A stretch of 50,514 nt of DNA from positions 1 through 50,514 of the forward strand of contig JAFQAA010000021.1 in NCBI GenBank assembly GCA_017417005.1. Direction: 5' to 3'. Under the pieces are notes generated by a model that did not search any database, was not told the DNA's origin, and worked only from the letters and a program-made list of their open reading frames with translations. The position numbers and the translations under genes were made by a program. Within the stretch, counting starts at the first letter, position 1; the number at the start of each line of letters is the position of its first letter. This document shows, one piece after another, positions 23,265 through 32,443 of the stretch. This DNA comes from Elusimicrobiaceae bacterium. GTDB taxonomy: Bacteria > Elusimicrobiota > Elusimicrobia > Elusimicrobiales > Elusimicrobiaceae.

Positions 23265-23767
23265 CTTATTTAAAAATGCCTTTAACTCTAGAAAAAATAA
23301 AAAATATAAAAGCCGGCTCGCAAATTTTTTTAAGCGGAACAATATTTTCTATGCGCGATAAAGCCCATAAAAAAATGGTGGAGGAAAATTTTTATCCTTT
23401 AAATTTAAAAAATCAAATAATTTTTTATATGGGGCCTTCTCCAACGAGACCCGGCCGTAAAAGCGGCAGTTGTGGACCTACTACCAGTGCCCGTATGGAT
23501 AAATGGACTCCCACTTTTATAAAAAAAACGGGTATAATTGGTATTATAGGCAAAGGGGAACGCTGCCAAGAAGTTAAAGCGGCTATGAAAGGCAAAGTTA
23601 TCTACTTGCTAGCCTTTGGCGGCCTTGGCGCCTTTTATGCAAAATGCGTAAAAAAAAGCGAAATTGTGCTTTTTAAAGAACTAGGCTGTGAAGCCGTTTA
23701 TAAACTTGAAGTTGAAAATATGCCCTTAATCGTGGCACAAGATATTAAAGGAGAATCTATTTTATGA
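23261..23767 (+). CDS. Class I fumarate hydratase, beta subunit
   Basis: 168 residues from ATG 23261, which overlaps the alpha stop and has AGAGG upstream; the open frame itself starts further up inside alpha and that part is not real. The block YMGPSPTRPGRKSGSCGPTT with SARMD is the signature of the C-terminal domain of class I fumarases and TtdB, and GIIGKGERC is also typical. It completes the enzyme with the alpha subunit. The stop overlaps the next lipoprotein gene (ATGA). Confidence 0.93.
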   Translation: MTYLKMPLTLEKIKNIKAGSQIFLSGTIFSMRDKAHKKMVEENFYPLNLKNQIIFYMGPSPTRPGRKSGSCGPTTSARMDKWTPTFIKKTGIIGIIGKGERCQEVKAAMKGKVIYLLAFGGLGAFYAKCVKKSEIVLFKELGCEAVYKLEVENMPLIVAQDIKGESIL

Positions 23768-24354
23768 ACAAAATTATATCTTTATCTTTATTATTAATTA
23801 CAGCTGTTTGCTTTAGTGCTTGCATAGGCTCTAATGCGCCAAGAAACGAAAAATCTTCCCAGGCAGAAGAAGCCTCCACTTATAACCGCTCTAAAAAAGC
23901 CAGCTATGAAAACAAATTAAGATATAGTGCTTTTGCTCCGTTTTTATACGAAGATAAATTTTATGCTTACTATTCTTTAGCCTATACCCCTTCTAACCCG
24001 GATAAACAAGGCTATAGCCAGGCCGTCTTAAAAAATGGTCCAAAAGCAGGGCAAACTATCCGCACAAAAAATATTATTTATAAAACTAAAGCCGCTAGCG
24101 CAGAAGATTTAAAGAAAGGCCAAGTTGTTTTGGTTAATCATTGGAACCCAAAAGAACTTGACGATAATGCCCGCATAGATATTTGGCGTAAAGGCATTGT
24201 TTATAATTTAGATGAAATAGATAAAGGTAAGGTTATGCTTGAGTTTCCCCACGATCAAAACGATTTTATGGCAACTAAAGAAACTTACCTTTTGCAAAAT
24301 ATTCGCCTTATTGTAAAACCTATTTTAAAAGACCCGAGGAATTTTATTGATTAA
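23764..24354 (+). CDS. Lipoprotein of unknown function
   Basis: 196 residues. MNKIISLSLLLITAVCFSAC is a lipoprotein signal with lipobox FSAC (Cys20), followed by an Asn/Ser/Glu-rich linker. The mature part contains KAGQTIRTKNIIYKTKAAS and ELDDNARIDIWRKGIVYNLDEID, which read like beta-rich structure but match no family I know. It overlaps the fumarase beta gene by 4 bases and the next barrel gene by 8, so it belongs to this operon. A periplasmic role with the barrel protein is likely but inferred. Confidence 0.8.
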   Translation: MNKIISLSLLLITAVCFSACIGSNAPRNEKSSQAEEASTYNRSKKASYENKLRYSAFAPFLYEDKFYAYYSLAYTPSNPDKQGYSQAVLKNGPKAGQTIRTKNIIYKTKAASAEDLKKGQVVLVNHWNPKELDDNARIDIWRKGIVYNLDEIDKGKVMLEFPHDQNDFMATKETYLLQNIRLIVKPILKDPRNFID

Positions 24355-25054
24355 GATGTTTAAAAAACTATTATATATTTTGCCTTTTATTTTACTTGGT
24401 AGCCCAACTTTAAATGCCACCCGGCTTGAGGAATATTTAATAGACACCCCTACGGCAAAAGTTGCCCCTATAAGAACTTTCTCTGCCACAAGCCGTATTT
24501 TTAGCGATGGGGGACTAGTTAGTTTTTTTACTTTTACCCCCTTTGATAGATTTTCCTTAGGAACGGCAATTACTTTGGAACATATTGTCGGCACTAATGA
24601 AGAAGATATAAAAATTTTACCCCCCTCTTTACAACTAAAATTTCAAATATATGACGGAAGCGAAACTTGGCCTATACTTGCTCTTGGCTTTAATAATCAG
24701 GGCTTTTATTATAATCACGACGAAGATAAATATTTGCAAAAAGCAAAAGGTTTATTTTTAGCAGCAACACAAGAAATCTATGTAGAAGGTTTAATAGCAA
24801 ATTACGGCTTAAATATAACCACCGATGGTTTTGAATTTGAAAAATTACACTCTTTTATTGCTTTAAATTATGACCTTACAAATTATTTGGATTTGATGCT
24901 TGAATGGGATAATATACGCTCTTTAAAAACCTCTCGCGTCAATACCGGACTTAGAGTGTATATAGCGGAGTTTTTTGCTTTAGATTTTGCCGTGCGTAAC
25001 TTAAATAATAAAGCAGAAAGAATTTTGCAAATAAAATATAATTACACTTTTTAG
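24347..25054 (+). CDS. Predicted outer-membrane beta-barrel protein
   Basis: 235 residues from a TTG at 24347, supported by GAGGAA five bases upstream; the ATG at 24356 is 14 bases from that site. A signal peptide (KKLLYILPFILLGSPTLNA) is followed by alternating hydrophobic and polar strands such as FDRFSLGTAITLEHI and WPILALGFNNQGFYY, and the chain ends YNYTF with a terminal Phe, the classic barrel signal. About 8-12 strands fit the length. No family is recognised. It shares the operon with the upstream lipoprotein and downstream HAMP and TolC-like genes. Confidence 0.75.
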   Translation: MIKMFKKLLYILPFILLGSPTLNATRLEEYLIDTPTAKVAPIRTFSATSRIFSDGGLVSFFTFTPFDRFSLGTAITLEHIVGTNEEDIKILPPSLQLKFQIYDGSETWPILALGFNNQGFYYNHDEDKYLQKAKGLFLAATQEIYVEGLIANYGLNITTDGFEFEKLHSFIALNYDLTNYLDLMLEWDNIRSLKTSRVNTGLRVYIAEFFALDFAVRNLNNKAERILQIKYNYTF

Positions 25055-25062
25055 GGGAATTT

Positions 25063-25491
25063 ATGGCACAACAAATACAAAGAAAAATTATTTTTATTAA
25101 AAAGAAATTCCAATTTAAGTTGGTGGCCTTTGTTATGCTGTGTGTTCTTTTTGCAACGGCTTTAATTACTTATGAATTTTTATCTCTCTTGCAAGATATT
25201 TTTGCAAAACATCCCGCCTTGCTGCAAAGTATTTTTGCCGAAGGCCCTTCTTTAATTATATTTTTCTTAATGAAAATAGCAATTTGTTTTATCATAATCT
25301 TACTTTTTACAGCACTTTTATCAAATAAAATTGCAGGGCCTATTTACCGCTTTGAAGAAGCCTTTAAACAAGTGGCAAAAGGCAATAAAAAAGTGCGCGT
25401 TGCCCTTAGACAAGATGATACCTTAAAAGATTTGGAAAAAGAATTTAATAATATGATGGATATTTTAGAAAATCCCGAGGAGAAAAAATAA
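25063..25491 (+). CDS. Stand-alone HAMP-domain membrane protein
   Basis: 142 residues. Two transmembrane helices (about 20-42 and 62-88) enclose a short loop, and SNKIAGPIYRFEEAFKQVAKG plus the following EFNNMMDIL form a HAMP linker domain. There is no kinase, cyclase or methyl-accepting domain after it, so the protein can sense or relay only through partners. Such short HAMP proteins are common but poorly understood. AGGGGA lies five bases before the ATG. Its stop overlaps the TolC-like start by one base (TAATG), so the two are coupled. Confidence 0.85.
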   Translation: MAQQIQRKIIFIKKKFQFKLVAFVMLCVLFATALITYEFLSLLQDIFAKHPALLQSIFAEGPSLIIFFLMKIAICFIIILLFTALLSNKIAGPIYRFEEAFKQVAKGNKKVRVALRQDDTLKDLEKEFNNMMDILENPEEKK

Positions 25492-26786
25492 TGAAAAAGT
25501 TTCTATTTTGTCTTTTGACTTTAGCTCTTACTTTAAGCACTTTTGCCCAACAATATAGAATTAAATATACCACTGATGATAAAGACCCCCTTTCTTTAGA
25601 AAACGCTATTCGCCTTGCTATTGAAAATAATTATCAACTCCTCTTAACCGAACAAGATGTTATTATTGCCGAGCAAAAAGTAAAAGAAGCAAAATTTTTA
25701 TATTTGCCGCGCATTAGTTTAAATGCCGGCGCAACTGCTTATAACTTGGATTATCCAACAATTATACCTGAAAGCCTTGGCATGCGTTTTATAACCCAAG
25801 AAGAAGGCCACGAAAATAAAGATTTATTTTTAGGGGCAGGCGTAAGCGCAATACAATATCTTTATACCGGCGGCAGAACCAGCAGCACCGTAAGCCTAGC
25901 TAAAGCGACTTTAAAGGAAGCCCTTAGCCGCTATGAAGCCGTTAAAAGCAAAACTATTTACGATGTAAAAGAAGCCTTTTTTAATTTACTTTTTTTACAA
26001 AAAAAGCAAGAACTTTTTAAGGAAACTTCAAATAAAATTTCAAAAACTTTAAATAAAAAAAACAACAAAGCTTGGGAAAATATTTTGGTTAAATCCGAAC
26101 TTGCAAAAATAAAAAGCAACCAAAATTTTATTAATGAAGAAATAAAAAATGCAAACTTAAATCTTTTAAAATCTTTAAACAAAGAACTTAATAATACTCT
26201 TGTCATACAGGGTGATTTTGAATTAACCCCCGTAGAAATAGATTTAAAGAAATTAAGCGTTTGGGCTATGGAATTTAGACCGGAACTTAAAAGTGCCCTT
26301 TACAAACTGGAAATGGATAATATTTCGGTTAATCTTTCTTTAGCAAGAAGATACCCTGATATTATGCTTGGTGCTTCTTATGAACGCTTAGGTTTAAATA
26401 ATATTAAAGATGAAAACATGCAACTTACCCTTGCTTTAAAACTGCCCTTAGGCTATGACTATGCAAGCCAACTTAAACAAAAAAGAGCAGAACAAAGACA
26501 AACTATTTTAAAGCAAGCCGAGATTGAAGATCAAATACGCATAGAAGTATCCCAAGCATACAATAAACTTGTATTTTGGCAGGAAGAAGCCCAAAACCGC
26601 CAAAAAACTTGGGAAGATTTAAGCAGAGATATCTTGAACTTAAACTTAAACGAGATGTCTAAAGAAGAAATTGTTAAAGTTTATGATTATTATTACAAAG
26701 CAGGGGTGGAATATTTAGACGGCATACGCCAGCATAAACTTGCTATTGCAGGGCTTGAACTTGCCGTAGGACAAGATATTCGCTAA
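25491..26786 (+). CDS. TolC-family outer-membrane factor
   Basis: 431 residues with signal peptide MKKFLFCLLTLALTLSTFAQ. Two repeats of the outer-membrane efflux domain are visible: SLENAIRLAIENNYQLLLTEQDV and, in the second half, WAMEFRPELKSALYKLEMDN, each followed by long coiled-coil helices. The YLPRISLNAG and YPDIMLGASY strands are typical. It should form a trimeric channel across the outer membrane and periplasm. No membrane-fusion protein, RND or ABC pump is encoded nearby; its neighbours are a HAMP protein and a patatin. GAGGAG precedes the ATG. Confidence 0.92.
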   Translation: MKKFLFCLLTLALTLSTFAQQYRIKYTTDDKDPLSLENAIRLAIENNYQLLLTEQDVIIAEQKVKEAKFLYLPRISLNAGATAYNLDYPTIIPESLGMRFITQEEGHENKDLFLGAGVSAIQYLYTGGRTSSTVSLAKATLKEALSRYEAVKSKTIYDVKEAFFNLLFLQKKQELFKETSNKISKTLNKKNNKAWENILVKSELAKIKSNQNFINEEIKNANLNLLKSLNKELNNTLVIQGDFELTPVEIDLKKLSVWAMEFRPELKSALYKLEMDNISVNLSLARRYPDIMLGASYERLGLNNIKDENMQLTLALKLPLGYDYASQLKQKRAEQRQTILKQAEIEDQIRIEVSQAYNKLVFWQEEAQNRQKTWEDLSRDILNLNLNEMSKEEIVKVYDYYYKAGVEYLDGIRQHKLAIAGLELAVGQDIR

Positions 26787-26792
26787 AAAATA

Positions 26793-27737
26793 ATGAAGAA
26801 ACTATTTTTATGTTTGTTTACTTTAGGTTTGGCCTTGAACTCTTTTGCTTTAACCACCAAAGAGGAAGATACTTTATTGCGTGATTTTTTATGGCACGAA
26901 TTTATTTTACTGCCTAAAGATAAAAGACCTAAAATCGGCATTACGCTTTCTGCCGGTGGGTTAAGAGGTTTTTCGCATATAGGCTCTATGGAAGTTCTTA
27001 TGGAAAGTGGCCTGCCGGTTGATTATATGACGGGGACTTCTATGGGCTGTATAGTTGGCGCCTTATTTAGTGCAGGCGTAAGCCAAGAACGCATGCATAA
27101 ACTTGCAAGCGATATGCCGATATCTGCCCTGTCAAGCGATTTAACTTTGGTTGGTGCAATAAAATATATCTTTGATGATAAACTTTTTTCTTCGCAAAAA
27201 TTCCAAGATTTTATTGATAATGAAGTAGGCGGAGTTTATTATGAAAGTTTAACTATTCCTTTTGCCTGTGTCTCAGCTGATATTAAAACAGGCGAAAAAA
27301 TCGTTTTTGATAGCGGGCCCGTAGCAAGAGGCGTTAGAGCGAGTATGAACTTGCCAGGTATTTTTGCACCTGTTGAATATAGGCAAAGATATCTTGTGGA
27401 CGGCGGTGTGGTTGATTATATGCCCGTTGATATCGTGCGGGAAATGGGAGCAGATTGGGTTTTGGCAATTTTTGCTTTGCCTGATTATTCCAAAAATGTT
27501 CCTTCCACAATTATGGGTTATGTTTTAAGAACGGCAGATTTAAGAGGAGCTTATTTAACAACCAACTCCGAAAAAAGCGCAAACTTTGTTATTGCCGCAA
27601 GAGTGGGCGATATAAAAGCTATGGATATAAAAGAAACTTTAACCGCTGTTGATTTGGGAGCAAAAGCAACTATAAAAGATCTTGCTGCCATGCAAGAAAA
27701 TTTGCTTTTGTTTAGTGTTGATTATGTGTTTAAATAG
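26793..27737 (+). CDS. Patatin-like phospholipase
   Basis: 314 residues with a signal peptide (MKKLFLCLFTLGLALNSFA). The patatin catalytic dyad is complete: oxyanion loop AGGLRG at 54-59, nucleophile Ser83 in GTSMG and Asp203 in DGG. The arrangement resembles RssA-type bacterial patatins but with an export signal, so it should act on lipids in the periplasm or at the outer membrane. It follows the TolC-like gene by 6 bases and its 3' end overlaps the TPR gene by 14. It lacks the C-terminal barrel of PlpD-type proteins. Confidence 0.92.
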   Translation: MKKLFLCLFTLGLALNSFALTTKEEDTLLRDFLWHEFILLPKDKRPKIGITLSAGGLRGFSHIGSMEVLMESGLPVDYMTGTSMGCIVGALFSAGVSQERMHKLASDMPISALSSDLTLVGAIKYIFDDKLFSSQKFQDFIDNEVGGVYYESLTIPFACVSADIKTGEKIVFDSGPVARGVRASMNLPGIFAPVEYRQRYLVDGGVVDYMPVDIVREMGADWVLAIFALPDYSKNVPSTIMGYVLRTADLRGAYLTTNSEKSANFVIAARVGDIKAMDIKETLTAVDLGAKATIKDLAAMQENLLLFSVDYVFK

Positions 27738-28689
27738 AATTATTATTTTTATTCCCTTTTTATTTTTGGCTTTAAATGCCAATGCCCTTTTTGGCTTAAA
27801 AGATAGAAGCGAACAAAAAGAACAAATCGCTAAAGCGCGTGAGGCCTTTGCCGCCGAAAATTACCCCCAAACCATTAAATTAATGAAAGAATTTACCTTG
27901 AAAGATGCCCCCAAAAGAAGAATAAAAAGAGCCTATGTCTTAATTGCAGATTCCTATATAGCTATGGAAGAATACGATAAAGCAATGCTAACTTTAAGCG
28001 AAGCTTTGGAGTTTTACCCAAAAGATAATGATTTGCGCTTAACTTTAGCAGAAGTTTATTATATTTGTGATTTAAACTCCAGAGCCATAGAAGAATATCA
28101 GAAAGTTCTAAATCAAGACAAAAACAATTCTAAAGCAATTTTAGGCCTTGCCCAAGCAATGTTAAAGGAAGGGTTTTACAGCAAAGCCTGCCAGTATTTC
28201 AAAAGATATATTGAGTTAACAAATTCTGACTCAGCAAATGTTTATTATAATTACGCCCAAAGCAATTATATGGCTAATAATTTTGAAGCAGCACTTGAAT
28301 TAGCTTTAATTTCCTTAGAACAAAAATCTCTACCGGATACAAAACTTTTAATTGCAAAAATTTATAAAAGCCAAGGCAATCTTGAAAAAGCCTTTTTAAC
28401 TATCCGCGATGCCTGGCTTATGGATATAAATAGAGAAGATATCTATTTAACTTATGCCCTTTGGACTGCTTATGATAAAGCTAAAGCCCCTCAAGGTTTG
28501 GAAATGGCGAAAGACTATTTAAAAGCACACCCACAAAACCGCCTTGCTTTATTTATAAAATTTATTGCTTATACAAGACTTAACGAAGATAAAAAAGCTA
28601 AAGAAACCTTAAAAGAAATAAGTGCTTTAAAAGGAAAAGGCTTTACCAGCACCTTGGCAGATAAACTCCTTGAAAATACAGCTAAATAG
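27724..28689 (+). CDS. Exported TPR protein
   Basis: 321 residues from ATG 27724, chosen because a signal peptide (MCLNRIIIFIPFLFLALNANA) starts there; the open frame begins earlier inside the patatin gene. At least five tetratricopeptide repeats are readable, for example YDKAMLTLSEALEFYPKDND, SRAIEEYQKVLNQDKNNSKA and LEKAFLTIRDAWLMDINRED. TPR arrays are protein-binding scaffolds, here periplasmic or tethered. It is the last gene of the envelope run. It probably assembles or senses partners from the same operon; that is inference. Confidence 0.85.
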   Translation: MCLNRIIIFIPFLFLALNANALFGLKDRSEQKEQIAKAREAFAAENYPQTIKLMKEFTLKDAPKRRIKRAYVLIADSYIAMEEYDKAMLTLSEALEFYPKDNDLRLTLAEVYYICDLNSRAIEEYQKVLNQDKNNSKAILGLAQAMLKEGFYSKACQYFKRYIELTNSDSANVYYNYAQSNYMANNFEAALELALISLEQKSLPDTKLLIAKIYKSQGNLEKAFLTIRDAWLMDINREDIYLTYALWTAYDKAKAPQGLEMAKDYLKAHPQNRLALFIKFIAYTRLNEDKKAKETLKEISALKGKGFTSTLADKLLENTAK

Positions 28690-28721
28690 TATTTACTCTA
28701 GGCAGAAAAATATAAAAATGA

Positions 28722-28727
28722 TAAAAT
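28722..28727 (+). promoter_or_regulatory. Promoter of tRNA-Gln
   Basis: TGA-TAAAAT is an extended -10, with TAGGCA (28699-28704) at a 17-base spacing as a weak -35. It lies 21 bases before the tRNA. Confidence 0.5.
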
Positions 28728-28748
28728 AAGAGTAAGAGATATTTTTAT

Positions 28749-28819
28749 TCCGGGATGGTGTAATGGTAGCACAAGCGCCTCTGGAGCGTTTAGCCTAGGT
28801 TCGAGTCCTAGTCCCGGAG
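28749..28819 (+). tRNA. tRNA-Gln (anticodon CTG)
   Basis: 71 nucleotides. The acceptor TCCGGGA pairs with TCCCGGA, discriminator G. The D arm GTGTAATGGTAGCAC is typical of glutamine tRNAs, and the anticodon loop CTCTGGA gives CTG, reading CAG. The T arm is TAGGTTCGAGTCCTA. CCA is not encoded. A T run follows at once. Its charging would need the GatCA(B) complex if no GlnRS exists. Confidence 0.95.
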
Positions 28820-28858
28820 TTTTTTTATTTTTATATTAGTTTTAATCGTAAGATAGTT

Positions 28859-28888
28859 AACTTCCCCAACTAAAAAGAGGGGAGTTTT
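28859..28888 (+). terminator. Probable terminator
   Basis: AACTTCCCC and GGGGAGTT pair with one bulged T and an 11-base loop, followed by TTTTATTTTAT. It separates tRNA-Gln from murI. Confidence 0.6.
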
Positions 28889-28966
28889 ATTTTATCCTAA
28901 TCAAAATAAACGACAAGACATTTATAATAAAGTTGTTTCTATCTTTTTTGAGAGATTTTATTTATG

Positions 28967-28972
28967 TATAAT
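28967..28972 (+). promoter_or_regulatory. -10 box of murI
   Basis: A perfect TATAAT ends seven bases before the murI ATG; no ribosome-binding site lies between. The predicted transcript would begin at or next to the start codon. Confidence 0.55.
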
Positions 28973-28979
28973 TATTTAT

Positions 28980-29777
28980 ATGAAAAAAGCGCAAAATTCT
29001 ATCGGTATTTTTGACTCAGGCCTTGGAGGGCTTACAATTTTAAAAGAAATCCGCCGCGCTATGCCAAGAGAAAATATTATCTATTTTGGCGATAGTGCCC
29101 ATGTGCCTTACGGCTCTAAATCAAAAGAAACAGTTAGCCAATTTTCGCTTGATATCGCAAAATTTTTGGAATCAAAAAAAGTTAAACTAATTTTAGTTGC
29201 CTGCAACACGGCTTCTGCCTTGGCCTTATCCACTTTACAAAAGCATATTTCCGTTCCAATTTTAGGGGTTATTACGCCGGGCGCAAAAGCGGCAACAAAA
29301 ACAAAAACCAAAAATATTTTTGTTATCGGCACCCGTGCAACAATTAAGAGTGGGGCTTACGCAAAAGAAATAAAAAAAATAGATGCAAAAGCAAATATCA
29401 AACAAATTGCCTGCCCGCTTTTTGTGCCTTTGATAGAAGAAGACCTTGCTGATGATAAAATAACAAACCTTGTCATAAAAAAATATTTAAGTGAAGTTAA
29501 AAAATTTGGTCCTTGCACTTTGATTTTAGGTTGCACCCATTATCCCGTTATCAAAAAAAATATTGCAAAATTTTTGCCAAAAGCCGTTTTGGTAGATTCC
29601 GCAAAAGAAATTACAAAAGAAGCAAAGTTATTGCTTGAAAAAGAAAATTTACTAAATAAAACAGGCAAAGGCAAAATTGAACTTTTTGTAAGCGATAGTC
29701 CAAAAAATTTTGCCGAACTTGCCAAAAGAATTTTAGGTTTTAATATAAAAGCAAAGGAAATAAGGTTTTATATATGA
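28980..29777 (+). CDS. murI: Glutamate racemase
   Basis: 265 residues, standard length. Signature IGIFDSGLGGLTILKEI is at the N-terminus, and both catalytic cysteines are present in VACNTASALA and LGCTHYPV. It makes D-glutamate for the murein stem peptide. It overlaps pgeF by 4 bases (ATGA). The upstream -10 box touches the start codon region, so the mRNA may be leaderless. Confidence 0.96.
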   Translation: MKKAQNSIGIFDSGLGGLTILKEIRRAMPRENIIYFGDSAHVPYGSKSKETVSQFSLDIAKFLESKKVKLILVACNTASALALSTLQKHISVPILGVITPGAKAATKTKTKNIFVIGTRATIKSGAYAKEIKKIDAKANIKQIACPLFVPLIEEDLADDKITNLVIKKYLSEVKKFGPCTLILGCTHYPVIKKNIAKFLPKAVLVDSAKEITKEAKLLLEKENLLNKTGKGKIELFVSDSPKNFAELAKRILGFNIKAKEIRFYI

Positions 29778-30481
29778 AAAGAATTTACGACGACGAAAGA
29801 ATGCTTGAAGCCGGCTTTATCGGTGGCACTTTATCAAAAGATTTTGGCAATGCACGCAACCCCGAAATTGCTAAACAAATTTTTAAAGATTTAAATTTGC
29901 CCGCAGATAAAATACTTGGTTTGAAACAAGAACATACAGATACCATTATTTCTATTACCACCGAAGCCGAACTTGCCAACTATAAAAAACAACAAGAACC
30001 TATTGCTGATGCCTGGCTACTCGGTTTAAATAATCTTGGGGCTATGATTTTAACGGCTGATTGTGTGCCTTTATTTTTGTGGGATGAAAGTGGCAAATAT
30101 ATTGGACTTGCCCACTGCGGTTGGCGCGGAATTGTTAAAAAACTACCACAAAAACTTGCGCGTTTAATTAAAGAAAAAGATAAAAACGCAAAACTGCTTG
30201 CCTATATCGGCCCGCATATTGAAAAATGTTGCTTTGAAGTAAAAGAAGATGTGGCAAAAAATTTTTCCCCGGAAAGTATTATTAAAAAAGAGGGCAAAAT
30301 TTTTGTAGATTTAACCAAAGAAATTGTTTTGCAACTTATGCAAGAAGGGGTTGACCCATTAAAAATCAAACGCGGTTGCCACTGCACCTGCACTTGCTGC
30401 AACGCACAAGACTTCTTTTCTTATAGACGCACAAAACAAAAAGATAGTTTAATGAGTTTTATATATAAAATTGGCCGCTAA
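29774..30481 (+). CDS. pgeF: YfiH/PgeF-family protein (LACC1-like)
   Basis: 235 residues. The zinc-site motifs of the family are visible: the His in KQEHTD, the Cys in TADCVPLFLWD and the His in LAHCGWRG. C-terminal CTCTCCNAQDFFSYRR is also typical. Bacterial members act on purine nucleosides and at least one cuts mis-incorporated L-Ser from UDP-MurNAc intermediates; older annotation calls them multicopper polyphenol oxidase. Pairing with murI supports a murein quality-control role. The 3' end overlaps dapF on the other strand by 23 bases. Confidence 0.9.
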   Translation: MKRIYDDERMLEAGFIGGTLSKDFGNARNPEIAKQIFKDLNLPADKILGLKQEHTDTIISITTEAELANYKKQQEPIADAWLLGLNNLGAMILTADCVPLFLWDESGKYIGLAHCGWRGIVKKLPQKLARLIKEKDKNAKLLAYIGPHIEKCCFEVKEDVAKNFSPESIIKKEGKIFVDLTKEIVLQLMQEGVDPLKIKRGCHCTCTCCNAQDFFSYRRTKQKDSLMSFIYKIGR

Positions 30482-31268
30482 AAGCTTTATTAACAGGGCC
30501 AGCCATTAAAATTTCGCCATTTTTATTTTCTATTTCAAGCGTGCCGCCCGGCATAATAATTTGGGCTTTATTTGACGATAAACCCTTTTTATAGGCAGCC
30601 GCTAAAGTAGCGCAAGCGCCGCTACCGCAAGCCTGGGTAATGCCTGCGCCGCGTTCCCAAACGCGCATAAGTATTTTACCAGAGTTTACAATTTGCGCAA
30701 ACTCAACATTTGTTCTGTTAACAAACAAGGGATTATTTTCTACCAAAGGGCCAAGTTTGGCTAGCTCAATTTTGCTGACATCTTCCACAAAAAACACAGC
30801 GTGAGGGTTGCCCATAGAAACACCGCAAGCACTCCGCCCGGGCAAAAGATCAGTTAAATTTAAAGTATCTTTTTCCTCGACTAGTCCAATCCCCTGCCAA
30901 CTAAAATCAGGCGCACCCATATTAACACTTATTTGCTCTTTCTTGTAGGCTTTTAGCAGTTTAGAGCCAGGCGCTTCAATAAGAACTTCTTTTTTAGAAG
31001 AATCTTCTTCAAAAAGTAAACTTGCAATGCAACGCGTGCCGTTGCCACAAGCGCCGGCGCTAGAGCCATCGCCATTATAAATTGCCATTTTAATATCGGC
31101 AATTTTTGATTTTGTTAAAATAAAAAGTTGGTCAAAACCGATACCTGTTCTGCGGTTTGCAATTTTGGTTATTTCCTGAGCGGTCAAAGTTATAACTTTT
31201 TCTCTTGCATCAATAACAACAAAATCATTGCCAAGGCCATCCATTTTGATAAAGGGAATAGTTCTCAT
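30459..31268 (-). CDS. dapF: Diaminopimelate epimerase
   Basis: 269 residues. The two catalytic cysteines are in ACGNGTRC and [10 protein letters not shown], and [15 protein letters not shown] opens the protein as usual. It converts LL- to meso-diaminopimelate, the cross-linking residue of murein and precursor of lysine. It overlaps dapL by 4 bases, giving two consecutive steps in one transcript. Its end runs 23 bases into pgeF, which is read in the opposite direction. Confidence 0.96.
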   Translation of the reverse strand: MRTIPFIKMDGLGNDFVVIDAREKVITLTAQEITKIANRRTGIGFDQLFILTKSKIADIKMAIYNGDGSSAGACGNGTRCIASLLFEEDSSKKEVLIEAPGSKLLKAYKKEQISVNMGAPDFSWQGIGLVEEKDTLNLTDLLPGRSACGVSMGNPHAVFFVEDVSKIELAKLGPLVENNPLFVNRTNVEFAQIVNSGKILMRVWERGAGITQACGSGACATLAAAYKKGLSSNKAQIIMPGGTLEIENKNGEILMAGPVNKAFSGQFYI

Positions 31269-32443
31269 AATTTTTTAATACGCTCCAAAGCTTTTAAGGT
31301 ATTTTCGCGTGAGCCAAAGGCAGTTAGTCTAAAATAGCCTTGCCCGCCCGTGCCAAAACCGCTGCCCGGAGTGCCGACAACAGCACATTTATTTAATAAC
31401 TCGTCAAAAAATTGCCAGGAATCTTTGCCAACTTCTAGCCAGATATAAGGGGCATTATCCCCGCCGTAAACTTTAAATTTTTTGCCAAGTTCTTCTTTGA
31501 TAATTTTGGCATTTTGCATATAATAAGAAATCATTTCTTTTATTTCTTTTTGCCCTTCAGTAGTGTAAATTGCTTCAGCGGCTCTTTGAACGATATAGGA
31601 CACTCCATTAAATTTAGTAGTATGGCGACGCCTCCATAACGGATTTAAGCTAACTAAACCTTTTTTGCTTTTGCCTTTAAGCTCTAAAGGCACAACCATA
31701 TAAGCGCACCTAAGCCCCGTAAAGCCTGCCGTCTTAGAAAAAGAGCGTATTTCTATTGCTACTTCTTTTGCCCCCTCAATTTCATAAATAGAGCGTGGCA
31801 GGGAAGAATCTTGGATGTATTCTTTATAGGCACTATCAAAAATTATTAAAGAATTATTTTTCTTTGCATAAGCAACCCAGGCCTTTAAATCTTTATGAGT
31901 TAAAACACTGCCTGTTGGGTTATTGGGTGAACATAAATAAATTATATCTGCTTTTTCCGTAGGAATTTGCGGAACAAAATTATTTTGAGCTGTGCAAATA
32001 AGTTTATCTATTTTACGCCCAGCCATAATATTAGTATCAAGATAAACAGGGTAAACAGGATCGCAAATAAGAACGCTATTATCAGAAGATAAAATTTCCT
32101 GAATATTTGCGACATCACATTTTGCCCCGTCTGAGACAAAAACTTCTTCTTTAGATAAATTAATACCCAAAGGTTTATAATCGCCTTCAATAATAGCGTT
32201 TAGTAAAAAATCATAGCCTTGCTCTGGGCCATAGCCGCGGAAAGTTTCTTTTTGTCCCATTTCGTTAGCTGCTTTAAGAAGAGCCTTAACACAAACTTGC
32301 GGCAGCGGTAAAGTTACATCGCCAATACCAAGTGAAATTACCTCTTTGCTTGGATTATTCTTTTTGAACTCGGCCACTCTTTTTGCTATCATAGGGAATA
32401 GATAGCTTTGTTCTAAATTAAGATAATTATCATTTATATTCAT
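31265..32443 (-). CDS. dapL: LL-diaminopimelate aminotransferase
   Basis: 392 residues, class I/II aminotransferase fold. The PLP-binding lysine is in [16 protein letters not shown], and [12 protein letters not shown] with [10 protein letters not shown] fit the DapL family rather than aspartate aminotransferases. DapL makes LL-diaminopimelate from tetrahydrodipicolinate in one step, bypassing the succinylase and acetylase routes. It is known from plants, Chlamydiae, spirochetes and various anaerobes. Its ATG lies only 19 bases from the divergent SGNH-lipase ATG. Confidence 0.93.
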   Translation of the reverse strand: MNINDNYLNLEQSYLFPMIAKRVAEFKKNNPSKEVISLGIGDVTLPLPQVCVKALLKAANEMGQKETFRGYGPEQGYDFLLNAIIEGDYKPLGINLSKEEVFVSDGAKCDVANIQEILSSDNSVLICDPVYPVYLDTNIMAGRKIDKLICTAQNNFVPQIPTEKADIIYLCSPNNPTGSVLTHKDLKAWVAYAKKNNSLIIFDSAYKEYIQDSSLPRSIYEIEGAKEVAIEIRSFSKTAGFTGLRCAYMVVPLELKGKSKKGLVSLNPLWRRRHTTKFNGVSYIVQRAAEAIYTTEGQKEIKEMISYYMQNAKIIKEELGKKFKVYGGDNAPYIWLEVGKDSWQFFDELLNKCAVVGTPGSGFGTGGQGYFRLTAFGSRENTLKALERIKKL

